The notes: generated by a model from the sequence alone, not told the origin. Positions 56,301 to 64,000 are shown, counted from the stretch's first letter. The stretch is 64,000 bases of DNA from Flaccisagitta enflata (GCA_965153355.1 OZ231128.1:37076001-37140000), one strand, 5' to 3'. Program-made: numbers and translations.

Positions 56301-59300
56301 CTTTTACAGTTTGGTGCCCCTCACCGTCGACTACCTCGCCAACTTATTTGCCACATTGCCATGCTCTATGGAGCTTGCCATCCAGGCCATCCATTAACTA
56401 CAAACACATGAGCGACATATTCATCCGTATTTGGTTTCAATAATCCATTTTTGCGCAATAATATGCTATTGATACAAACTGTCCTGTTTTTAATGCGGCG
56501 CATCGTAATACACTTTCTTTTTTGCTGTTTTACCTGGATCAATTTCTCGCTGTAAGCAACCATCGACATCTTTCATTTGTGTTGGAGAGGCCTTACATAA
56601 TGGACAAGTGGCCATTCCAGTACCAAGCAAGGTGGCCCGAACTTTACCATCAATCATACTTGCCATTCCCACATGTTTTACCAGTACAGCTCTTTTCTCC
56701 CCACCAACATTCACCTGAACAGTGGATGGACTCATGCAAAGTTATCAATTCTTGTTTAATGTAAGCCTATCAATAGTTACTTATGGGAGGGAAAAGTCAG
56801 TGCCTAGTGGTGCAAAAAGGCAGGAACAGTTTTGTAAGTTGGTAGGTGCAATTAACCGGGGCATTTTTTTGTAATTAGAAAATGCAATATGTTTCCATGG
56901 ATGGACACATCCTCTTACACAATCAGAAAGCAAGCAATATTTTTTTAGTCGCAACTCTACACCTTGCTCTTTTTGTTGGTCCGTCGGTCCGTCGGTCTGT
57001 TGGTCCTGTAACATTTTTAAATTGTATCAAAACAATACCCAATACATAAAAAATGAGACAACTTAATAAGCTAATTTTTGCTGAACTACTGTTGGCCTGT
57101 TAAGCCTGTTTTTTAGTCGCGTGCACGCGACTCTACAACCCGCTTTGTCCGTTGGTCGGTCCATTGGTCATGTTTTACTTCTTCTTATGATTTTATTTCT
57201 TTGACCTTACTGCTCCTGCCCAAATGGTCTAGTGACCTCAAATATGGCCCCTGCCCACCCACACGCGACTTCAGTAGCCGTGTATCCGGCCTTGTTTTCA
57301 AAGATGGTTGTAGATACCTCACAAGCAGTTTTCCTCAGCCTTTTTATATCACGTTTCAAACGCTTATATTCTCCAGTTGTCTTTTCCGATGTTTCTAAGT
57401 GGAAATTTGACAAAATATCCCTGTGAAATTTCTATGCAATGAAAATAATTAGGTTTATTCATCAGTAAACCTAATCGCCAGATAATCACCTTCTCCAAGT
57501 TCATACACTATGGGCCTATTCCACGAGACCCCTGCTGCACATCTGTTAAACCAGATCTGCAAAGTTTAAAGAGGATTAGGACTTCGTTAGATGGCCCTTT
57601 TAGGTGCGACAAAGCACCTCTATAACTGGCTGTGTCCGTTGGTTGGTTGGTCGGTTGGTTAGTTGGTTGGTAACGCATTCGTTTGACGATCCACACATCG
57701 CACCTATTGGCCTACTTGGCCTTGTTTAAAGTCTATGAGAGGTTATGTCCGTTCATTGGTTTGTCGGTCACGCAAATGTATGATATGCGTAAAACGGCTC
57801 ACTTCTGACTTCTTTTTCATTCTTACCACCTGGAGAAGCACTTATTGGCCACACAGTAAAATTCCGCTCCAACCGATTTTAAGGGACTAACAAATTCTAT
57901 CTGTTATAGGCAGGCCTGTATATTATTGAGTTTTCCCCCCCCCCCCCGGGGGGGGGGAAAATAAAAGGGTCTAGAGATGGGGAAGGAAACCAAAGGGGAA
58001 AAAAAGAGAAAAAAAAGAGAAAATTTGGGGAAAATATAACTTTTGACAGTACTAAATCATAAAACCCAATTAGTAAAACACAATATAACACTTTTTAAAC
58101 CTTAACTACATAGTTTTATTGCTCTATAGGGAAGATAATCATCGATATAAAAACGTGACGCGACGCGTCGCGGGGAAGAAAATCAAAGGCAGGGGGGGGG
58201 GAAAAATCAAAAGCGACTCAATAATATACACCCCTGGTTATAGGGGTAATTCAGTTATAGCTAACATAAGAAACAAAAGAAAACTGGTTAAAGGAACCAA
58301 GAGTTTGTATCTGTTATAGGCCGAATTCCGTTAAAGGCGGGTCCGTTAGAGTGGGGCTCATCTGTAATTTGGCCTTTTTTTCACCGTACATTGCATTGCG
58401 TAAATTACATCAAGATGGAACTTACCCAAGTGTTATTAATGATGAGAGCCAATGGTACATAAGTCACTGTCCATACATTTGCGTCAAGTGCTTGTTCAGA
58501 TTCCGTACCTGATTGATTGATATGTAATACTTCAAACAAACAAGTGACACGGGGTCTCAAAAATCGTTGCCGACGGATGGGCAGGAGCAACCAACCCCCA
58601 GCCTAACCCAAACCCCACCCATCAACCCCCCTCCCACACATTCACACTGATACACAGACTTGATAACTACAGCATTGTAAATGCTCGTTTTTTGCGTGTC
58701 CTACTGGAGCGTGATGGACGTATGTACTTACGGACTGACAGATGGACCAGCGCACGGACAGAGCCTCTCATAGAATTGCGTGTCCTCAACTAAACAAGGC
58801 CAACACCTATAAGTCGCGTGCGAGACTTACATAATGAATTAGAATAACTTAGAATGAGTTAGTATTCTCTTAAATGACCTAAAATGACTTTAGGAAATAA
58901 AATTGATATAAAAAGTAAAAGTGTGACGGACCAACAGACAGACCAACCGATGGACAAAGCGGGATGTAGAGTTGCGTGCACGCGACTAAATATCTATGGC
59001 AAGCAAGCAACCTGTCTCGGTTTTTTATTTTCAAAATTTTCAAAATATCTTATTGATTCATACTGTTTTCTGGCAACTCTTGATGATACTGAGCCTGTCC
59101 AGATGCTCCGTCCATTCCCCACTTAAATATCAGAATAGCATGGTATGGGCCAATAACATTTGGTGGCAAAATGACGTCGGATCTTTGCAGCAGGTGCGAT
59201 ATTGTGATATCAACAAGACTTTGCATTCCAATAACAACCCGAGTTTGGTTGACCCTGGATATGATTGATAGAGAATGCAATTACATCCCACAATGTTTTC

Positions 59301-62300
59301 AGTTGCATCCTCTTAGCCCCTGTTTGTGACATCAATAATTATTCATCTCTAACCATCTTTTCAGTGACAAAATAGATAAAAAGAATTAAAAGATAACCAC
59401 CCAACTGGCCTACCAGCCTAAAAGTAAAAGACGTGCATAACTTTGGCATTTTTCAATCAATTTGGTTAAAACTTGGAATAAAGTCTCTAAATGGAAGGAC
59501 TCAACAAATGTTTGCAATTTGTAGAGGTTTGACAATGCCGTTTGACATCGCCATTTGACATCGCTGTTTGACCCCAGTTGCGGACCCATACTCTTTTTAG
59601 ATGCGTCCTCGCGTCTCTATAAGAGGGTCTGAAGTTCCGTGATGAGAAATTTTCAAAAGGCGATTTTTAAGATTTTCTCTTTGTTCCCTTCATGTCTCTC
59701 CATGTCTCTTATATTTCTTATGTCTCTTTTGTCTCTTTTGTCTCTTTTGTCTCTTTTTTCTCCTACATGTCTCTTATGTCTCCTATAGCTATATGTCTCT
59801 TACATCTCCTATATGTCTCTTATGTCTCTTATGTCTCTTATGTCTCTTATTTCTCTTATGTCTCTTAGGTCTCTTATGTCTCTTATGTCTCTTTCGTCTC
59901 CTATGTGTCTCCTATGTGTCTCCAATATGTCTATTATGTCTCCTATGTCTCTTATGTCTCATATGTCTCTTATGTCTCCTATGTCTCTTATGTCTCTTAA
60001 ATCACTTATATCTATATCTCTTATATCTCTTATATCTCTTATATATCTCTTATATCTCTTTTATCTCTTATATCTCTTATGTCTCTTATATCTCTTATGT
60101 CTCTTAAATCTCTTATATCTCTTATATCTCTATATCTCTTATGTCTCTTCATGTCTCTTATATCTCTTCATGTCTCTTACGTCTTCTCATGTTTCCTCAT
60201 GTCTCTTCATGTCTCTCCATGTCTCTCCAAGTCCCTTCATGTCTCTTTGTGAGGATGAGGCGGGGGAGGGGTGGGGAGGTGTGGGGGGTGTGGGGAGGCG
60301 TGGGGGGAGGGGTGGGGAGGCGTGGAGGGGAGGGGTGGGAGGAGGGGGGGCGGCGTGGGGGAGGGGGAGGGAGGCGGGGGGGGTGGAGAGGCGTATGGGG
60401 GGAAGAGAGGAATCAGTCTATATTTTTCTCTTTATCTCTGAATCTTTATATTTTCATATTGTTGTATCTTAATATCTTCATATCCTAATAATTTGTATGA
60501 TAGTATCTTACATCCAAAGAGGACGCATCTATTGGACATCTCTTGGCCTTGTTAGATTCTTATGGACAACTTCAAAGCTGAAAAAATCAAAAGATGACTG
60601 CATCAAGAAATACATGCAATAATTTTTATAATCTTTATTTTGCCATATTATGTAAGGTTATAATCGCAAGTTTTGCAATGTGAAGCACCCAAAAGTCATT
60701 TACTCAATTTACTTTATTAAGCCATGATTTTGGAATTTACAAACGGAACAGAATTGGTCATGCAGTACCTGATATTGTCTGGCCAAACAAATCTCTTTGC
60801 CTTCAATATTTGTCTTTGAGAGGGATAAATCTGAGCGCCACACCTTTTGCTTGCGCGTATCAGCGAAGAATATCTAGACTTGGATACGTTAAGCTCCCTC
60901 AATAAAGCCAAACCTTCCATAGGGCTCATTTTTGTCAACACTGGCCAAGGTTTTAGTACGACATCCAACATTCTTCTAAGGCTCTCCCTATTATTAAAGA
61001 GAAATTTATATATCCTCCGAGCTGAGGTAGGAAAATTTCTGCAGAAAAGTGACCTAGCCACCCATATGCGACATGTGACAAATGACTATTTTTCGTCGCC
61101 TTTTTTACAATGGGGGCAAATGAAAACAAGACAAATTAAGGCCTGATAAATGGCTACCCCGGTCACGTGCAGGTCGGAAGGGGCAGTGAGCTCAAAAAAG
61201 CCAAAAAAGTAAAATTGAGGCCAACCAACCCACCAACAGGCGGATAAAGCGCGGTAGAGAGTCGTATAGCACGCGACTAAAAATATGGTCCGTTCGCCTA
61301 GAGCTAGCTGAGTTATTTATAAAATTGTAGAGTTGGCTTTCCTTCGAAATGGATGTCATAACGTAAATATTCTATGATGTAATAAATTTACTAATAATGT
61401 TATCATGCATGTGAAGGTAACACGGAATTACTATTCCGTTAGGTATGTTATTTTTTAGTTGCCTGCTACACGACTCTATAAGCCACTTTTTTGGTCTGTT
61501 GGTCCGTCCATTGGTCTGTCTGTCCGTCACAGTTGTTTAAAGGGCGCTTTACATAATTTAAAGACTTTTAGATGTTTCAGAGGCATTCATGCACCGTTTT
61601 AAGCCACTTTTTGGTTAGTCCATAGGTTGGTCGGTTTGTCTGTCTGTCCATCCCTTTTTGTTGGTCCATTGGTTGGTTTGTTGGTTGGTCATGTCAGTTT
61701 GTCAGTTCGTTGGTCCAATGGTCTCTCCGTCCACCACAAAATTGTTTTAAAGGCTTTTTATTGCGCTTTTTTGAATGGAAGGTAAGAAACTTGGAGTAGT
61801 AAACAGCGTTTTAAAATGTCTTCTAAATGAAGTTGTTTGTCTGTCTGTCTGCCTGACTTTTATTTCTAGTGCCGACGCACGCAACTTCAATTTAATGACC
61901 TTGTTTTTTTTTAGCGTGGAAAAGACTCACTTTTTATTGTACAGTTCACGTAACAACTTGATAACTCCAACTGCTGGTACATTCTTGTCTTTCCTTGCCA
62001 AGTATTCCGCAGCACTCAAACACTCATCTAAGTTAAGGGGCAATTGAAGAAAGTATATACAATTGAGCTTCATTAAAGCGCATGCCAAGGAACTGGGCAA
62101 AATTATGCCTTAAGGTGAAAATTGAGGTGAATCTCACTCATTTTCAGCACTGAAAATAGTAATATTTCTCCACGGGCCCGTCGGGCCCGCTCCTCTTAAT
62201 TTTTGCGGGCCCGACAGGGAAACAGCGGGCCCAACTGAAATATAGTTATTCAAAGCTTTCTGTTGTCATAAGCCTGTGTAGACACATTGCTACAACACTG

Positions 62301-62386
62301 CAGTGAATTTCTTTATCTATGCAAACTTCCTAATAAATGGAAAGAATAATGCAATGAATAATGGTAACTTTTGTCTTTTACCCGTC

Positions 62387-62484
<98 letters not shown>

Positions 62485-62511
62485 TGTGTGTGTGTGTCTC
62501 TGTGTGTGTGT

Positions 62512-62552
<41 letters not shown>

Positions 62553-62949
62553 TCTGTGTGTGTGTCTCTATGTGTTTGTCTGTGTGTGTGTGTCTCTGTG
62601 TGTGTCTGTGCGTGTGTGTCTCTGTGTGTGTGTCTCTGCGTGTGTCTCTGTGTGTGTGTCTGTATGTGTGTGTCTGTATGTGTGTCCGTATGTGTGTCTG
62701 TGTGGGCCCGCAGCTAGTCTAATTTGCAGGCCCAACGGCAAATTTGCGGGCCTTGGCCCGCTCTATTTTCTGGGCTGCTCATTTCGTTGAGTCAAACGTT
62801 ATACCAATAGATTTTCCCTGAGCCAAAGCTGCCGCCTTTTTCTTCTTTGTCATTTCAGTGCAGTCGTCGAAACATTTTCTTTTTCTTCCACATCCGACGG
62901 GAGGATTTTGATGAGCTTGAAAATGAGGTGCCAGCTTTGGCTTTTTCAT
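50238..62949 (-). CDS. RAG1/Transib-like DDE recombinase, 14 exons, 686 aa, intact
   Basis: Joining 62949-62805, 62027-61931, 61038-60769, 59254-59064, 58508-58426, 57556-57471, 57420-57318, 56714-56534, 55075-54957, 54293-54132, 52185-52074, 51905-51774, 51346-51092 and 50362-50238 gives 2061 nt with one open frame; all 13 introns are GT-AG and all phases match. Seen: D219 in [11 protein letters not shown]347 in MIDGKV, C362-x2-C365, [10 protein letters not shown] at 466-475, H538-x4-H543, E564 in ESANK. Known: vertebrate RAG1 has D600, D708, C727/C730, NGNFARKL, H937/H942 and E962 in ESGNK, in the same order with similar spacing, and Transib transposases share this core. In that family the enzyme makes hairpin-forming DNA cuts at element ends or recombination signals, in the nucleus. 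The length equals the RAG1 core plus a short N-terminus; no RING region is seen. The start follows TTTCTAG, so a 5' UTR intron or an upstream exon is possible. From memory, relatives occur as uncharacterised proteins in aphids and cnidarians. Enzymatic activity is unproven. Confidence 0.9.
50700..50836 (+). repeat. RF-A repeat copy, 5' part missing
   Basis: Keeps GCTTTTTGAGCCTACTGCTC and the terminal GCACGCGACTGGGGTAGCTG block. Lies in the last intron of the RAG1-like gene. Confidence 0.7.
51092..51346 (-). CDS. Exon 13 of RAG1-like gene, catalytic Glu (561-645)
   Basis: Contains [20 protein letters not shown]564 aligns with RAG1 E962 (ESGNK), 21 residues after the second zinc His, against 20 in RAG1. 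The acceptor GATGCAG is preferred; an AG eight bases further in would break the frame, and one nine bases in (GGCAG) would keep it and drop three residues. The donor is CATCAG|GTTTCT. Without splicing, the frame would end at 51072. Confidence 0.92.
51475..51699 (-). pseudogene. Non-LTR retrotransposon RT C-terminal fragment in an intron
   Basis: About 70 codons in one frame ending in TAA, with [19 protein letters not shown]. This resembles the fragment at 1441-1627 (YNSMFRKLFNYSWRESVTEL). It is therefore the C-terminal end of a related LINE polymerase, lying in sense orientation in the intron between exons 12 and 13. No tail or upstream RT motifs are visible, so it is a dead fragment. Confidence 0.7.
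51774..51905 (-). CDS. Exon 12 of RAG1-like gene, His pair (517-560)
   Basis: Contains [14 protein letters not shown]538 and H543 reproduce the RAG1 H937/H942 spacing (HKTLAH) that completes the zinc site with the CxxC in exon 8. It ends in FWDE with donor GTGAGT. W558 aligns with RAG1 W956. Confidence 0.93.
52074..52185 (-). CDS. Exon 11 of RAG1-like gene (residues 480-516)
   Basis: Encodes [18 protein letters not shown] and [13 protein letters not shown], a helical region of the RAG1/Transib core. It follows the longest intron (1946 nt), which holds two RF-A copies, a telomere-like tract and an RF-D copy. Acceptor ACTTACAG, donor GTACAG in phase 1. Confidence 0.9.
52376..52527 (+). repeat. 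RF-A repeat copy, variant ends
   Basis: GTAGTTGCGGAGACGCAATT at one end and GGTGGCCGTGTATCCGGCC at the other. In intron 10 of the RAG1-like gene. Confidence 0.75.
52565..52786 (-). repeat. RF-A subfamily with CAACCCCCATCC spacer
   Basis: GCGGGGTCACAATATCGTTG, a spacer rich in CAACCCC, GACCGACAGACGGACCGAC and a final GCGTGTCCGCAACTGAAAA. Relatives lie at 16012-16200 and 58544-58798. Confidence 0.7.
53135..53250 (+). repeat. Interstitial telomere-like TTAGGG tract
   Basis: Degenerate units GGGTTAGGG and GGGGTGGGGTTAGG with GGGATA variants. In intron 10 of the RAG1-like gene. Confidence 0.7.
53362..53530 (+). repeat. RF-D copy 2, degenerate
   Basis: Reads [10 protein letters not shown], a stop, and later EASNDIDR in the equivalent frame of the 63.7-kb copy. 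In intron 10 of the RAG1-like gene. Confidence 0.5.
54132..54293 (-). CDS. Exon 10 of RAG1-like gene, NGNxARKL block (426-479)
   Basis: A phase 0-0 exon of 54 codons. It holds a basic helix ([14 protein letters not shown]), then [20 protein letters not shown], which matches RAG1 MNGNFARKLMTKE. R472 and K473 align with RAG1 R855 and K856. S465 aligns with RAG1 R848. Acceptor GATTTTAG, donor GTATGT. Confidence 0.93.
54544..54953. mobile_element. 410-bp MITE, family C, at a splice donor
   Basis: Same length and interior as the 25.5-kb copy but different outer ends (CTATATGAATTA). TA at 54542-54543 and 54954-54955. The second TA forms part of the GTA of the exon 9 donor of the RAG1-like gene, so the element starts three bases inside the intron. 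Confidence 0.85.
54957..55075 (-). CDS. Exon 9 of RAG1-like gene (residues 387-425)
   Basis: Encodes [20 protein letters not shown] and continues to RPWQ. It aligns with the RAG1 segment around LHCDIGNAAEFYKIF. The donor CAG|GTAC is followed after three bases by a 410-bp MITE, whose TA target duplication supplies part of the splice site. Confidence 0.9.
55205..55333 (+). repeat. RF-B right end only, copy 4
   Basis: CATAGGTCATCAGCCCCTTT to CATCTAACGCTTTTGCGACT without the minisatellite. It is nested in a pogo-like terminus inside intron 8 of the RAG1-like gene and followed directly by a partial RF-A copy (55336-55437). Confidence 0.65.
56534..56714 (-). CDS. Exon 8 of RAG1-like gene, second Asp and Cys pair (326-385)
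   Basis: Contains MIDGKV, where D347 is the counterpart of RAG1 D708, and [10 protein letters not shown], where C362 and C365 match RAG1 C727 and C730 (CTLC). The Asp-to-first-Cys spacing is 15 residues, against 19 in RAG1. The acceptor is GTTCAG and the donor GTAAAA. The unspliced frame continues for only about ten codons. Confidence 0.93.
57113..57296 (+). repeat. RF-A repeat copy, full length, near a splice site
   Basis: AGTCGCGTGCACGCGACTCT, an 18-bp palindrome, begins it; CAGTAGCCGTGTATCCGGCC ends it. Lies 22 bp beyond the exon 7 donor in the following intron. Confidence 0.8.
57318..57420 (-). CDS. Exon 7 of RAG1-like gene (residues 292-325)
   Basis: Separated from exon 6 by only 50 nt, the shortest intron in the gene. 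It encodes a charged helix ([18 protein letters not shown]). The donor GAG|GTATCT lies only 22 bp from the right end of an RF-A repeat copy that was inserted in the following intron. Confidence 0.85.
57471..57556 (-). CDS. Exon 6 of RAG1-like gene (residues 263-290)
   Basis: Encodes [20 protein letters not shown], matching the family pattern W-x-N...RPI. The acceptor ACTTTGCAG is strong and the donor is ATTAG|GTTTAC. A donor 19 bases earlier (GAAG|GTGATT) also exists but would put exon 7 out of frame. Confidence 0.85.
57858..58367. mobile_element. Pogo/Tc1-like MITE hosting the hAT-like MITE
   Basis: The outer flanks carry ACAGTAAAATTCCGCTCCAA and, inverted, TACAGATGAGCCCCACTCTA, the kind of terminus (CAGT...CCGCTC) seen in pogo-type elements. 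The 326-bp element splits it. Related termini occur at 19198, 31105, 42520 and 55150. Confidence 0.5.
57911..58236. mobile_element. 326-bp hAT-like MITE with a C/G palindrome
   Basis: Ends CAGGCCTGTATATTATTGAG and, from the other side, CAGGGGTGTATATTATTGAG. Direct 8-bp flanks GTTATAGG at 57903-57910 and 58237-58244. It contains a poly-C tract joined to a poly-G tract near 57935-57958. Lies in intron 5 of the RAG1-like gene. Confidence 0.85.
58426..58508 (-). CDS. Exon 5 of RAG1-like gene (residues 236-262)
   Basis: An 83-nt exon between CAATCAG and a perfect GTAAGT donor. It encodes [19 protein letters not shown], a beta-rich stretch that follows the first catalytic Asp in this family. It is too short to stand out as a reading frame and is recognised by phase and by similarity to the family. 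Confidence 0.88.
58544..58798 (-). repeat. RF-A subfamily copy in intron 5 boundary region
   Basis: ACACGGGGTCTCAAAAATCG, CAACCCCC-rich spacer and final GCGTGTCCTCAACTAAACA. It begins about 36 bp upstream (transcript sense) of exon 5. Confidence 0.7.
59064..59254 (-). CDS. Exon 4 of RAG1-like gene, first catalytic Asp (172-234)
   Basis: Contains [13 protein letters not shown], where D219 aligns with the first acidic residue of the RAG1/Transib triad (RAG1 D600, context CDGMGD). The acceptor is ATATCCAG in phase 2 and the donor GTATGA in phase 1. The unspliced frame meets a stop ten bases past the donor. Confidence 0.92.
59690..60240. repeat. TATGTCTCT 9-bp minisatellite
   Basis: About 55 units of TATGTCTCT/TATATCTCT in intron 3. 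Period 9 yields open frames (SLMSLMSL) that are not a gene. Confidence 0.9.
60246..60405 (+). repeat. G-rich tract with quadruplex potential
   Basis: Many runs of three to eight G in GGGGAGGCGTGGGG contexts on the plus strand, so the RAG1-like pre-mRNA would be C-rich here. Confidence 0.7.
60769..61038 (-). CDS. Exon 3 of RAG1-like gene (residues 82-170)
   Basis: Begins after TTTTCTGCAG and ends before GTACTG. It encodes a helical domain including [20 protein letters not shown] and [13 protein letters not shown], matching my memory of the conserved pre-catalytic block of the family, which reads roughly LSxxEALALxxxLxLSKxxY then YPSYxxVxxAK. It is the longest exon. The frame runs past the donor into the intron, so the splice site is chosen by phase agreement with exon 4. 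Confidence 0.88.
61137..61283 (-). repeat. RF-A repeat copy, diverged
   Basis: AAGGCCTGATAAATGGCTAC, GGTCGGAAGGGGCAGTGAG and GTATAGCACGCGACTAAAA. In intron 2 of the RAG1-like gene. Confidence 0.65.
61931..62027 (-). CDS. Exon 2 of RAG1-like gene (residues 49-80)
   Basis: Encodes [16 protein letters not shown] and continues to ELYNK. It is predicted helical and corresponds to the variable helical N-terminus of the family. The acceptor is CTTAG and the donor AAAAA|GTGAGT is near consensus. Phase 1 in and phase 2 out fit both neighbours exactly. Confidence 0.8.
62165..62790. repeat. GGGCCC-rich element split by a (GT)n tract
   Basis: GGGCCCG-containing ends near 62165-62230 and 62704-62780 face each other around a (GT)n array at 62390-62700. 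Probably a DNA element with an expanded microsatellite, in intron 1. Confidence 0.5.
62805..62949 (-). CDS. Exon 1 of RAG1-like gene (residues 1-48)
   Basis: Starts at the first in-frame ATG ([10 protein letters not shown]...) and encodes a basic stretch with a short Cys-containing segment ([19 protein letters not shown]). It ends in phase 1 at the donor GTATAACG. The ATG directly follows a good acceptor-like TTTCTAG, so this may be the second transcribed exon. A second frame is also open across part of it but does not connect to the next exon. Confidence 0.72.
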
Positions 62950-63209
62950 CTAGAAATTTAACGAACACACGGAACGCTTCATCATTCTTTTGCAACCATT
63001 ACCGCTTTACGTAGGACTGTAAAGCGGCTTATCCTTCTAATAAACCAAAAAAGTATGAAAACCAGTAATGGCGGCTGTCGCCGTGAGGAAAAAAGTCGTA
63101 AGCATTGATCATTTTTCACCAAGCTTTTGTCTTTAGTCACTGCAAATCTTTTTTTCTATTAGATCAAATCAAGAGCAATTGTATGTATTGATTGCACTGA
63201 AAATCAGAG

Positions 63210-63600
63210 AAAAATAGGACTGAGCCAAATGAGATAGATGAGCTAAAATGCTCAAAATCATTCAACCAGACAATCAGCTATGCTCACTGACATGCTTTCT
63301 TATAATTACATGGTCTCATCAAAATATTTATTTATCCCATTAAAAATGAAAAAAAAAAGACTGAGCTAAATGAGCTAAGTGAACTAAAATGCTTAAAAAT
63401 ACCCTCACAGATGAGCAGTTATGCTGGCTTATATGCTTTTTTGTATCTGCTTTCTTTAACATGTATCAAAATTTCTATTCATTTATCACATTTAAAATAA
63501 AAAAAAGAAACTGAGCTAAATGAGCTAGAATCCTCTAAAACACCTTCACGGATGAGCAGCTATGCTCATAAACATGTTTTTTTGTATTTGCATACTCAAA
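63210..63600. repeat. About 150-bp AT-rich tandem repeat, three units
   Basis: Units share GACTGAGCTAAATGAGCTA and GATGAGCAGCTATGCT. Upstream of the RAG1-like start; no promoter motif was recognised. Confidence 0.75.
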
Positions 63601-63710
63601 CAAAAATAAATATACACCTTTTTGAATCCCACTCAAAATCATAAAAAATTGAAAAAATTCAATTCGCAATTTTTATAAATAAATGTTTAAAAAATCAAAA
63701 CGCGCCTAAT

Positions 63711-63898
63711 ATTTGTCGTAGAGAATTCTGCTTGGTGCCAAATGAAAGAGAATTATCAAATTTACTTACCCTATCAATTTCATTGGAGGCAACATTCGCT
63801 CGGTGGAGATCCCCAACTTCCTCATAAGAAAATGAAAACCCTGTTTCTCTCGAATATGTCAAAAAGTCGAATACTGACTGACTTTTTTCCCGATCAAT
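63711..63898 (-). repeat. RF-D dispersed repeat with an open frame
   Basis: Encodes KSQSVFDFLTYSRETGFSF and ASNEIDRVSKFDNSLSFG. The same sequence recurs at 53362-53530 and 42868-42946 with stops but with matching residues. A perfect GTAAGT lies after the IDR codons. The function and family are unknown. Confidence 0.5.
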
Positions 63899-64000
63899 AA
63901 ACAACAAATGCTTTAAATGCATATATCTTCACGTGACAATTGAGTTTATAAATGGGCACTCGCTTCACAGCCCTCCCCTTCACTACACTCACTCACTCCA

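Noticed and set aside
59793-60488. Leu/Ser/Met frames up to 219 codons on the plus strand
   Set aside because: Period-9 minisatellite and a G-rich tract; antisense to intron 3 of the RAG1-like gene.

Overview
This window reads as nuclear DNA of an invertebrate metazoan. The evidence is spliceosomal GT-AG introns, fragments of non-LTR retrotransposons, a Tc1 remnant, many short DNA transposons with target-site duplications, and a very heavy load of microsatellites, above all (CT)n/(GA)n. I cannot narrow the species from sequence alone. There is no operon structure and nothing prokaryotic, and I found no RNA gene. Most of the very long low-complexity reading frames (poly-Ser/Leu, Arg/Glu, Cys/Val, Phe) are translations of microsatellites and are not genes.

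The one cellular-type gene I can support lies on the minus strand, from a start codon at 62949 to a stop at 50238. Fourteen short exons join through thirteen GT-AG introns. Every exon-exon phase agrees, giving one uninterrupted 686-residue reading frame. The predicted protein carries the diagnostic residues of the RAG1/Transib DDE recombinase core: D219, D347 and E564 as the acidic triad, C362-x2-C365 with H538-x4-H543 as the zinc site, an NGNxARKL block, and the ES(A/G)NK block around the catalytic glutamate. It has no RING-like N-terminal region, it ends in an acidic tail, and I see no RAG2-like kelch gene beside it. It is either a host gene derived from a RAG1/Transib-type transposase or an intron-rich RAG-like element. 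This is the main discovery in the window.

Layout. 0-3 kb: a tandem duplication and two non-LTR retrotransposon fragments. 3-36 kb: gene-poor DNA dominated by (CT)n, (CTTT)n, (TTC)n, (GT)n and 20-bp minisatellites, with at least four short DNA elements whose ends can be set to the base and a LINE reverse transcriptase fragment at 21.2-22.2 kb. 37-42.2 kb: a 5.27-kb fold-back element with an 8-bp target duplication, itself carrying a nested insertion and a gutted Tc1 transposase. 42-50 kb: tandem repeats (44.0-45.6, 46.0-46.3 and 47.0-47.5 kb) and DNA-element copies. 50-63 kb: the RAG1-like gene, whose introns carry transposable-element copies but few long (CT)n tracts. 63-64 kb: AT-rich tandem repeats.

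A short interspersed repeat of about 150-220 bp (called RF-A here) occurs in some 20 or more copies in both orientations. A second repeat carrying a 20-bp minisatellite (RF-B) occurs in four copies. Family names such as RF-A are labels for this report only.
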